NCBI GenBank assembly: GCA_013815485.1
Contig: JACDGB010000079.1
Coordinates: forward strand, 1-7,522
Reading direction: 5' to 3'
Source of the DNA: Rubrobacter sp.
Lineage (GTDB): Bacteria; Actinomycetota; Rubrobacteria; Rubrobacterales; Rubrobacteraceae
Length of the DNA: 7,522 bases
The notes beneath the pieces are model-generated. The model was not told the origin of the DNA and made no database searches. It worked only from the letters and a program-made list of their open reading frames with translations. Both the position numbers and the translations under genes were made by a program. Shown here one piece after another: positions 1-6,084 of the stretch (the stretch's first letter is position 1; every line of letters starts with the position of its first letter).

Positions 1-1169
1 GCCTCGCGCGCTACCAGGAAGTACCCTGAGAAGCGGTGAGCGGCTATGACGCGAAGCTCCTTCTTCAGGCGCGAGCGCAGTTCTCCCTTCGATGGGAAGG
101 CTCCGGGCTTCCCTTCGGGCTCACCGCGGGCCTTCCGGTGAAACGCTTCCGGGTAGAGTCTTCTGGCCCCGGCTAGCGCCAGGCGGGAGAGCGCGCCGTC
201 CTCGGTGGCGCCTTCTGGCAGGTTGGCGCTCGGGACCAGGACGCCCCGGCCCAGGAGGTCCACCGCCCCGCCACACCTCTCTGCCAAAGCCGCGGCGTTC
301 GTCAGGGCTTCTGGCCTGTCGGCGAACAGGCGCGCCATCTCCTCTGGAGGACGCAGGTGTAGCTGGTCCGTCGGACGGTAGAGAGGCGGCGGGAGGGGGG
401 AGAGTGCCCTACCCGCGGCCAGGACCTCCGAGAGACGGTGGTCACGTGGAAGCAGGTAGGTGACCTCGCTCGTTGCGACGGTAGGGAGGCCGCTCCGCCT
501 CGCCGCGTACTCGACCTCCCGCATGCGTCTACGGGAGCCCTCGGCGCCGTCGTCTGAGAGTTCGACGAACAGGTTCCCATCGCCGAAGGCGTCGCGCAGC
601 AGCGAGAGAACCTCGACGGCCTTCCCCCGAAGCCCGGTATCTTTGGAGAGCGCAAGCGAAGGGACCAGCCCGAAGGGAATCGCGCCCGTGAGGCATACAA
701 GATCCACACCCGGGCTCCCCTCATCGGCGGCATGCTCAAGGAGCTTCTCCAGATCACAGGAGGGGTTCCTCCGCTCGGCGGCGGAGGGCCACGGGACGCC
801 CTCTGGAGGCAGCAGGAAGGCACTCAGCAACCGGCACAGACGGCGGTAGCCAAAGTCCGAGGCCGCAAGGAGGACCACGTGACCGCGAAGGCCGGGTCCG
901 CCACCGTCCTGCCTCCCCAGTTCCACGGTGACCTCGGCGCCGACTATGGGGGCGAGGCCGTGCTCGCCACAGGCCTTCAGGAAACGCGGAATGTCGTACA
1001 GCCCGTTCCGGTCGGTGAGCGCCATGGCCTGGTATCCCATCCGAGCGGCGGCCCCCGCCAGTTCCTCGGGCGTCGCCGTGCCAAGACCATAGGAGAAGCC
1101 GCTCCTGGCGTGGAGATGGGCGAAGCCGCGGCGAAAGCCCACGACCGGCTGGCGGTTGGGGCGCGTCAA
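1..1169 (-). CDS. dnaE2: DnaE-family DNA polymerase III alpha subunit, probable error-prone DnaE2/ImuC; N-terminal part, 3' end outside window
   Basis: A continuous minus-strand frame, translated by hand, runs from 1169 to the left edge without a stop (389 codons; the full family is over 1000 aa). An N-terminal PHP domain is clear: FAHLHARSGFS at residues 16-26, PEELAGAAARMGYQAMALTDRNGLY at 34-58 and PIVGAEV at 74-80. The partial protein ends in a region like the start of the polymerase core (AAHRFSGYFLVARE). The start is probably TTG at 1169, which overlaps the stop of the upstream gene (ATTGA). GTG at 1142 is an alternative. Lying downstream of a DUF6504-like gene and divergent from lexA suggests the damage-induced translesion enzyme (DnaE2/ImuC) rather than replicative DnaE1. 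The polymerase active site is out of view, so this subtype call rests on context. Two PHP ligand positions look substituted (R22 and R54 for His). Confidence 0.85.
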   Translation of the reverse strand, partial: MTRPNRQPVVGFRRGFAHLHARSGFSYGLGTATPEELAGAAARMGYQAMALTDRNGLYDIPRFLKACGEHGLAPIVGAEVTVELGRQDGGGPGLRGHVVLLAASDFGYRRLCRLLSAFLLPPEGVPWPSAAERRNPSCDLEKLLEHAADEGSPGVDLVCLTGAIPFGLVPSLALSKDTGLRGKAVEVLSLLRDAFGDGNLFVELSDDGAEGSRRRMREVEYAARRSGLPTVATSEVTYLLPRDHRLSEVLAAGRALSPLPPPLYRPTDQLHLRPPEEMARLFADRPEALTNAAALAERCGGAVDLLGRGVLVPSANLPEGATEDGALSRLALAGARRLYPEAFHRKARGEPEGKPGAFPSKGELRSRLKKELRVIAAHRFSGYFLVARE

Positions 1170-1621
1170 TCGAGGACCCGCACAAGGGACCAGGACCCGG
1201 CGCGGGGGCCCGAGCGGTCGAGGGCAAGGTCGACCACCACGCCGCCGGCTTCGCCCGCTTCGCCAGGACCCTCGAGCAGCACCCTGAAAAGCAGCCTGTC
1301 GGCGCCGCCGGGACTCCACCAGCGCTCGACCTCCCGCCAGCGCTCCAGGACCCGCGCCACGCGCCGCTTGGCGAAGTTTGGCCGACGTGCCGGTCGGGAT
1401 GTACCAGACCGGACCAGGTAAGCGGCCCCGCCGGGGCGGCGCAGGACGTGGCAGGGCTTCCCGGCGGACCTCTCCACATCGGAAGCCTTGCCCAGCCAGC
1501 CCGAACTCTCCCGAAGGTAATCGGCTATCTCCTTCTTCGCCGCCCGCCCCAGAAACAGTGGCTCGGCGTAACCGGGCGGCCTGAGCGGCTGGCGGTGGAT
1601 CTCTGATACGGTCGCCTCCAT
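1166..1621 (-). CDS. Small conserved protein, DUF6504-like, translationally coupled to the polymerase
   Basis: Predicted 151 aa. The ATG at 1621 is preceded by a strong Shine-Dalgarno sequence AGGAGG (1635 to 1630) with an 8-nt spacer. The frame stays open upstream to 1918, but that extension is Arg/Pro-rich, crosses a large palindrome and looks non-coding. The C-terminal half is the recognisable part: a basic stretch NFAKRRVARVLERWREVERWW at residues 82-102, then a beta-rich segment (LLFRVLLE, GGVVVDLALD) ending in SWSLVRVLD at 143-151. To my recollection this pattern matches DUF6504, an actinobacterial family found beside ImuB/DnaE2 genes. The biochemical role is unknown. Its stop overlaps the polymerase start, and it diverges from lexA, so it is likely an SOS-regulated accessory of the translesion polymerase (inference). 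No membrane segment or signal peptide is seen. Confidence 0.75.
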   Translation of the reverse strand: MEATVSEIHRQPLRPPGYAEPLFLGRAAKKEIADYLRESSGWLGKASDVERSAGKPCHVLRRPGGAAYLVRSGTSRPARRPNFAKRRVARVLERWREVERWWSPGGADRLLFRVLLEGPGEAGEAGGVVVDLALDRSGPRAGSWSLVRVLD

Positions 1622-1703
1622 GAACACTCCCTCCTCTACCAGAGAGGAACCCCCCGGAATGGCCGCTGGCGGTGTGCCGACGGCGACATCCGGGGGTGAG
1701 CGA

Positions 1704-1740
1704 GCTCGCCCCACGCGGTAAAATACCGTGTAGGGCGAGC
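1704..1740. repeat. Large inverted repeat, 17-bp arms, 3-bp centre, upstream of the polymerase operon
   Basis: The left arm GCTCGCCCCACGCGGTA (1704-1720) and right arm TACCGTGTAGGGCGAGC (1724-1740) are complementary at 15 of 17 positions around a central AAA. In RNA from either strand one of the two mismatches becomes a G-U pair, so a stable hairpin could form. It lies 83 bp upstream of the ATG at 1621. It could be an operator, a 5'-leader hairpin of the minus-strand operon, or a dispersed palindromic element. No T-run follows on either side, which argues against a simple intrinsic terminator. Confidence 0.8.
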
Positions 1741-1896
1741 GTTCCCGCATCCTCCAATACTCCCTGCGAAGGCCGCATCGGTTTGGCGGCTGAGTCGGCC
1801 TTCGGGGAGTCCCGGACCGGGGGCGCTCCTCCATCTTTATTCGGCGGCGCCTGGTAGCTCCAGGGCACCGCGCTCTGCTTTCCCTTTCATCATAGA

Positions 1897-1912
1897 CCAA
1901 AAATCTTTTTGG
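1897..1912. promoter_or_regulatory. AT-rich palindrome overlapping the lexA -35 region, possible operator
   Basis: CCAAAAA (1897-1903) and TTTTTGG (1906-1912) form a perfect 7-bp-arm palindrome around TC. It stands out in a GC-rich background and overlaps the candidate -35 box TTGGCC (1909-1914). This could be a regulator binding site or a curved/UP-like promoter element. It does not match the classic actinobacterial or Bacillus LexA box (GAAC-N4-GTTC). Confidence 0.45.
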
Positions 1913-1937
1913 CCGCAAGGGTAAGATGGTCTAGAAT
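1909..1937 (+). promoter_or_regulatory. Candidate sigma-70-type promoter of lexA
   Basis: TTGGCC (1909-1914; 4 of 6 matches to TTGACA) and TAGAAT (1932-1937; 5 of 6 matches to TATAAT) are separated by 17 bp. Transcription would begin near 1944, giving a leader of about 38 nt before the GTG at 1982. This supports the GTG start over the TTG at 1943. A degenerate dyad GAATGCCGGTTG (1934-1945) overlaps the -10 and could be a diverged LexA box. Confidence 0.5.
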
Positions 1938-1981
1938 GCCGGTTGAGAGGGGCAAGTAGGACGAGTGGAGGTGTTGGGGCG

Positions 1982-2581
1982 GTGTTCCCGAAGAGGCTGG
2001 AGATCCTCAGGTTCCTGGCTCGCGAGGTAGGGGAGAGGAGGAACACGCCGACGATATCGGAGATGGCTCGGGCTGTGGGCCTCGGGAGTACCCAGACGGT
2101 CCACCTCCATCTGGGGACACTGGAGAGGGAGGGTTACCTGAGCCGCGCGCCGGGCAAGGCGCGTTCGGCGGAGCTGACGGAACTGGGGTGGGAGGCGGCG
2201 GGGGAGATCCCCACGCTCGGTCGCATCGCGGCTGGTCCAGGCATGGAGGCGGTGCGGGTTGAGGAGGTCTCTACGATGGCCCGCGAGCTATTCGGCGCTG
2301 GGCGCTTCCTGCTGGAGGCCATTGGGCAGTCCATGACGGGGGCTGGCATAGAGGACGGCGACCAGCTCTTGATCGTCGCCGACCCCTCGCCGCCTGATGG
2401 CACGATAGTGGCCGCGCTCATAGGCGGAGAGAGGGTGACGGTCAAGCGCCTCTTCAGGGAGGGGGAGAATGTCCGGCTACGGGCGGAGAACGGGGAGCAC
2501 AAGGATATAGTGGCTCCAGCGGAGGACGTGGAAGTGCATGGCCGGGTGGAGCTAATACTGCGGCGACCTTGGAGGCGGTGA
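1982..2581 (+). CDS. lexA: LexA repressor, self-cleaving regulator of the SOS response
   Basis: LexA represses DNA-repair genes and cleaves itself when RecA filaments form on damaged DNA. The 199-aa protein has the full family layout. The N-terminal winged helix-turn-helix spans about residues 4-65 (TPTISEMARAVGLGSTQTV, then HLHLGTLEREGYL). The hinge carries the Ala-Gly cleavage site in RIAAGPG (A84-G85). The C-terminal S24 protease domain has catalytic Ser117 in GQSMTGAGIEDGD and Lys155 in RVTVKRLF. The start is taken as GTG at 1982, with GGAGG at 1967-1971 and a 10-nt spacer. An in-frame TTG at 1943 would add 13 residues but lacks a ribosome-binding site and sits at the predicted transcription start. 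It diverges from the DUF6504-like/polymerase operon, a typical SOS arrangement, and is probably autoregulated. Confidence 0.95.
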   Translation: MFPKRLEILRFLAREVGERRNTPTISEMARAVGLGSTQTVHLHLGTLEREGYLSRAPGKARSAELTELGWEAAGEIPTLGRIAAGPGMEAVRVEEVSTMARELFGAGRFLLEAIGQSMTGAGIEDGDQLLIVADPSPPDGTIVAALIGGERVTVKRLFREGENVRLRAENGEHKDIVAPAEDVEVHGRVELILRRPWRR

Positions 2582-2909
2582 GGGGCGCGACGGGCTTCCA
2601 AACAGCACATCGAAGAAGGGACTCCGTCCTGATCATCGGGCACCCGACAAGGCCAAGGAGTTGTACAAGGACAGAATCTTAGGCGATCATTGGCGCGCCT
2701 CCGACGGTAGCACGCATGGACGCAAGACATACTCTGAGGTTCTGAGGTTTTTCGCGCCCGGTAGATGTCCATCTTCGGTACCGCGCGCTGTATATGACCA
2801 GCCCTCGATCAAATCCGAGGCTTGAGTGGGACACAACGGCATATCCCTTGCGTTTGGTGATAGTGTGCGTGCCTGCTGATGAGTTTCCAGAGCATGAGAG
2901 GAAAAAGTC
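2582..2909. other. Intergenic stretch of about 330 bp with no convincing gene
   Basis: The region separates lexA from the M19 gene. One plus-strand frame (in phase with 2631) is open for about 80 codons and ends near 2826. It has no start with a ribosome-binding site and no recognisable family. Short hairpins are present, such as TCGGG-CA-CCCGA near 2637-2648 and CCTCG-ATCAAATC-CGAGG near 2803-2820. None is followed by a T-run, so no terminator is called. No credible -35/-10 pair for the downstream gene was found. Confidence 0.6.
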
Positions 2910-3887
2910 TTGGCTAGCTTACTGCACCGCGATGCGACTATTATTGATGGTTTGATAATTTCTCGGTGGGGTCCGGAGGTTTTCCGGGCGATGAATGAGG
3001 GTGGGCTAACCGCCGCAAACTGCACATGCTCCGTGTGGGAGGGTTTTACGGAAACCATGAAGGCCGTGGGACAGTGGAAGGGATGGTTTCAGGAACATTC
3101 AGATGTACTTACTCAGGTGTACCAGACCGACGACATCCGGCGCGCGAAGCGAGAGGGTAAGGTCGGGGTCGTTCTCGGCTTCCAGAATACGACTGCATTC
3201 GATGATCACATACCCTTTGTTCAAGTGTTCAAGGAACTGGGGATTGGCATTGTGCAGTTGACTTACAATACCGCCAACAGTGTAGGGAGCGGGTGTTATG
3301 AGAGTCGAGACGGCGGCCTGACGGACTTCGGGCGCGAAATCGTCTCCGAGATGAATCGCGTCGGTATCCTCGTCGATTTAAGCCATGTGGGACACAAAAC
3401 CTCGGAGGATGCAATCCTGACGTCGCAAAAACCGGTGGCCTATTCTCATTGCTTGCCCGCGGCGCTCAAGGATCATCCGCGCAACAAGAGCGACGCTCAA
3501 CTGAAACTGATCGCTGACCATGGTGGTTTCGTCGGCGTGACGCTTTTCCCTCCTTTCCTCGCCCGAGGCAGTGAGTCGACGATCGATGACTACCTCGACG
3601 CCGTGGACCATGTCATTAACGTCGCCGGTGAGGATCAGGTGGGAATTGGCACTGATTTTACCCAGGGTTATGGAGACGAATTCTTTCACTACATCACCCA
3701 CGACAAGGGCCGTTTTCGCAAGCTCACTGACTTCGGATCGGTCGTCATGCCCGAGGGTATCCGGCGAATCGAGGATTTCCCGAACATAACCACGGCCATG
3801 GAGCGGCGCGGATGGGCAGAGCCGCGTATACGCAAGGTGATGGGGGACAATTGGCTCCGGTTGCTCGAGGAGGTCTGGGGAAATTGA
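2910..3887 (+). CDS. M19 (renal dipeptidase) family protein of the type linked to betaine/dimethylglycine catabolism
   Basis: The 325-aa protein matches the M19 metallo-dipeptidase fold (TIM-barrel amidohydrolase superfamily) along its length: DGGLTDFGREIVSEMNRVGILVDLSH at 134-159, PVAYSH at 175-180, HPRNKSD at 189-195, GGFVGVT at 205-211 and GIGTDF at 245-250. His159, His180 and Asp249 fit conserved metal or catalytic positions. The usual N-terminal HxD zinc motif (DGHND) is replaced by DGLIIS (13-18), and the bridging Glu region reads GFQN (90-93). The substrate is therefore uncertain. From memory, P. aeruginosa PA5396, beside the dimethylglycine demethylase genes dgcAB, has the same DGLII/FGFQN signature. 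The start is TTG at 2910 with AGAGG at 2897-2901 and an 8-nt spacer. It is cytoplasmic, with no signal peptide, and overlaps the next gene. GC is low at its 5' end. Confidence 0.9.
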   Translation: MASLLHRDATIIDGLIISRWGPEVFRAMNEGGLTAANCTCSVWEGFTETMKAVGQWKGWFQEHSDVLTQVYQTDDIRRAKREGKVGVVLGFQNTTAFDDHIPFVQVFKELGIGIVQLTYNTANSVGSGCYESRDGGLTDFGREIVSEMNRVGILVDLSHVGHKTSEDAILTSQKPVAYSHCLPAALKDHPRNKSDAQLKLIADHGGFVGVTLFPPFLARGSESTIDDYLDAVDHVINVAGEDQVGIGTDFTQGYGDEFFHYITHDKGRFRKLTDFGSVVMPEGIRRIEDFPNITTAMERRGWAEPRIRKVMGDNWLRLLEEVWGN

Positions 3888-4414
3888 CGCAGCAGCTACC
3901 AGTGCCAGTATGGGTGGATCCCGATACCGGAGAATGGTCCGTGGACGGCATCCCGATGATTCTAGTTCCCCGGCATTTCTTTGTGAATAATCTCAAAGCA
4001 GTCGAGCGGCTGGTGGGAAACGAAACGAGCGGTAGCTTGTTCCGTGAGCCGGGCGACAGGTCGGCTCGCGAATGGTGCGCCAAGGAAGCCGTTACCCATG
4101 ATTTGAGCGGAGCCGAAGTCTTCCGTCACTACATGATGCGCCTGTCCCAGCGAGGTTGGGGGCAATTTACTGTACAGGAGCTTAACCTCGCAGCGGGCCA
4201 TGCAAGAGTTCGGGTCGATAATTCGGTCTTTGCGGCGGAACATGGATCCGGAACGGGACGCAAAGTCTGCTACATGTTCGAGGGATGGATGGAAGGCGCG
4301 CTCGGCTACGTCGAGGAGAGTGATCGGCAATTACGTTGCCAGGAGATTCAGTGCGTCGCAGCGGGCGCGGAGTATTGCCTCTTTGAAGTTGCTCCAGCGG
4401 AGACGGAGAGCTAG
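3884..4414 (+). CDS. V4R-domain protein (DUF5943 type), partner of the M19 gene
   Basis: Predicted 176 aa. The start is chosen as TTG at 3884, with a full AGGAGGT at 3868-3874 and a 9-nt spacer. It overlaps the M19 stop as ATTGA, so the two genes are translationally coupled. An upstream in-frame ATG at 3812 lies deep in the M19 gene and is unlikely. The N-terminus has VDPDTGEWSVDGIPMILVPRHFFVNN (11-36). The C-terminal half is V4R-like: RLSQRGWG at 86-93, GHARVRVDNSVF at 105-116, GRKVCYMFEGW at 125-135, and a Cys-x7-Cys ending (C157, C165; EYCLFEV). V4R domains bind small hydrophobic ligands or metals in other proteins, but the function here is unknown. In Pseudomonas I recall a homologue (PA5397) between the dipeptidase and dgcA, suggesting a role in N-methylglycine metabolism (inference). 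Confidence 0.85.
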   Translation: MTQQLPVPVWVDPDTGEWSVDGIPMILVPRHFFVNNLKAVERLVGNETSGSLFREPGDRSAREWCAKEAVTHDLSGAEVFRHYMMRLSQRGWGQFTVQELNLAAGHARVRVDNSVFAAEHGSGTGRKVCYMFEGWMEGALGYVEESDRQLRCQEIQCVAAGAEYCLFEVAPAETES

Positions 4415-4435
4415 GCTACCCCGACGCGAGTAGCC
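4414..4435. terminator. Hairpin between convergent genes, possible bidirectional terminator
   Basis: GGCTAC (4414-4419) and GTAGCC (4430-4435) form a perfect 6-bp stem with a 10-nt loop. It sits in the 37-bp gap between the V4R gene and the convergent hydantoinase B gene. No T-run follows on either strand, so its terminator role is inferred from position only. Confidence 0.35.
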
Positions 4436-4451
4436 ACATGGAGATTCTGCT

Positions 4452-5984
4452 TCACGCCAGACCCCAGCCACCCCCTCCCGGAGTATGAATAGTAACGAGG
4501 TCGCCGGATTCCAACGCCTTGAAAGTCTTCGCCGGTAGATCCTCTCCGTTCAGGAGGTTCTTCCCCGACTTGCCAGGCTTGCCGCTCCCGCTACCTCGTG
4601 GGGCGTGGCGGCGTCGATCGGTGAGAAGCGAGAGGCTGGCCGGTTCGAGGACCCGTATCGAGCGTACGATGCCGTCCCCGCCAAGGTTCTCCCCTGCTCC
4701 GCCAGAGCCATAGAGGAGCTCGTAGCGCTCGACGCGCATAGGGTATTCGAGCTCGAAGGCTTCGATCGGGGTATTCAGGGTGTTGCTCATCCCCACATGG
4801 ACGCCAGAGGAACCGTTTCCTCGTTCACTCGCGCCCTGCCCACCGCCGATTGTCTCCACGTAGGTCCACGCCGAGTTTCCCATGGTCACTACGTTCATAG
4901 TGCCCTGTCCCTGCGCGGGCAGGGAGGCAATCTGTGAAAGAGCGAGCATCACCGTATCCGCGATCCGTGAACTCGTCTCGACGTTTCCGGCCACGACTGC
5001 CGAAGGGTAACTCGCGTTCACCAGGCTGTTCTCTGGCGCCTCTATCCTGAGCGGGGCGTAGGTCCCGGCGTTGGCGGGCACGTCCCCCGAGAGCAAAACG
5101 CGGAGTGCGAAGTAACAAGCTGAACGGGTGACCGCCAACGGGCAGTTTACGTTGCCCACTGTGGCGTCCGCGGTGCCCGAGAAGTCTACGATCATAGATT
5201 CGTCCTCTATAGTCACCGTCACCCTGATGGGGATGTCTTCTTCGGTGATGCCGTCGCCTTCCAGCACGTCCTCAGCGCGGTACTCGCCGTTGGGAAGACC
5301 TCGGATTACCTCGCGTGTTCTCTGCTCGGTATAAGAGATGACATCCTCGAAGGCGGCCAGCACTGTCTGCCTGCTCCACCGGTCTATCAACTCCGAGATC
5401 CTGCTTTCGGCGAGCCGGTTTGCCGCTACCTGTGCCTGCAAATCCCCACGCCGGATAGCGGGGGTGCGGACGTTGGCCAAAATAAGGTCCAGGATCTCTT
5501 GTACGTACTCTCCGTTTCGCACGAGGCGCACCGGTGGAATGATGAGCCCTTCCTGGTGGATTTCGCGCGAGACAGCAGGCATCGAGCCAGGGCTCATCCC
5601 CCCCACGTCGGAATGGTGCGCTCGCGTCACAGCATAGCCGAGAATCTCGCCTTCGGGCGCTACCGTCGAAACAAGCGTTATATCCGGCAGGTGCGTGCCG
5701 CCCGAGTAGGGGTCGTTCAAGGCGAAAACGTCACCGGGCCGGGGATTGCGACGCATGACCGCCGCCACCGCCTCGGGCATCGCGCCGAGGTGTACGGGGA
5801 TGTGCTCCGCCTGCGCCACCATGCGGCCTTCGGCATCGAAGAGAGCCGTCGAGCAGTCGCGGCGTTCCTTGATATTCGAGGAGTAGGCGCCCCGGATGAG
5901 AAGCGCGCCCATCTCCTCGGCTATTCCCTTGAGCGCGCTGGAGAGGACAGAGAGCGTTATTGGGTCAAGAAGCCGTTCTCTCAT
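4452..5984 (-). CDS. hyuB: Hydantoinase B / N-methylhydantoinase beta subunit (HyuB, oxoprolinase family)
   Basis: HyuB pairs with HyuA in ATP-dependent hydrolysis of hydantoins, N-methylhydantoin, 5-oxoproline or related cyclic amides; some relatives are acetone or acetophenone carboxylase subunits. The 510-aa protein is full length and shows family motifs in order: DPITLSVL at 7-14, SNIKERRD at 36-43, AEHIPVHLGAMP at 59-70, NDPYSGGTHLPDITL at 90-104, RAHHSDVGG at 121-129, GGGQGAS at 380-386, EYPMRVERYELLYGSGGAG at 413-431 and the C-terminal TPGGGGWG at 501-508. The start is placed at ATG 5984, where homologues begin and a purine-rich GGAAGGGA precedes it. GTG at 6026 would add 14 residues with a poor ribosome-binding site. 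It lies 100 bp downstream of the transporter on the same strand, probably in one operon. No HyuA is visible, so the substrate cannot be fixed. Confidence 0.9.
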   Translation of the reverse strand: MRERLLDPITLSVLSSALKGIAEEMGALLIRGAYSSNIKERRDCSTALFDAEGRMVAQAEHIPVHLGAMPEAVAAVMRRNPRPGDVFALNDPYSGGTHLPDITLVSTVAPEGEILGYAVTRAHHSDVGGMSPGSMPAVSREIHQEGLIIPPVRLVRNGEYVQEILDLILANVRTPAIRRGDLQAQVAANRLAESRISELIDRWSRQTVLAAFEDVISYTEQRTREVIRGLPNGEYRAEDVLEGDGITEEDIPIRVTVTIEDESMIVDFSGTADATVGNVNCPLAVTRSACYFALRVLLSGDVPANAGTYAPLRIEAPENSLVNASYPSAVVAGNVETSSRIADTVMLALSQIASLPAQGQGTMNVVTMGNSAWTYVETIGGGQGASERGNGSSGVHVGMSNTLNTPIEAFELEYPMRVERYELLYGSGGAGENLGGDGIVRSIRVLEPASLSLLTDRRRHAPRGSGSGKPGKSGKNLLNGEDLPAKTFKALESGDLVTIHTPGGGGWGLA

Positions 5985-6084
5985 GTCCCTTCCCGTACGA
6001 ATGGACCCAAACCGCGCACGCGCCACTCTAGATCAAACTGCCAAGACTCTTGAAGCGAACCGGACATTGTTAAGGGCGCGCTTG

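Noticed and set aside
754..1479. Long minus-strand frame overlapping the polymerase and the 151-aa gene
   Set aside because: Low-complexity Arg/Ser/Pro/Gly product, out of frame with two genes that have recognisable or conserved features; a GC-rich shadow.
1897..1912. Intrinsic terminator for transcription entering from either side
   Set aside because: The palindrome arms are A/T-rich with only a 2-bp centre, so it would not form a GC-rich terminator stem; the promoter or operator reading fits better.
1622..1918. N-terminal extension of the 151-aa protein up to 1918
   Set aside because: It is Arg/Pro-rich, crosses two GC-rich palindrome arms, has no ribosome-binding site at its start, and an excellent one precedes the ATG at 1621.
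2586..2826. About 80-codon plus-strand open frame after lexA
   Set aside because: No start with a ribosome-binding site and no recognised motif; possibly a gene relic but not supportable.
2134..3058. Minus-strand open frames antisense to lexA and the M19 start
   Set aside because: No family resemblance or ribosome-binding site; they are antisense to well-supported genes.
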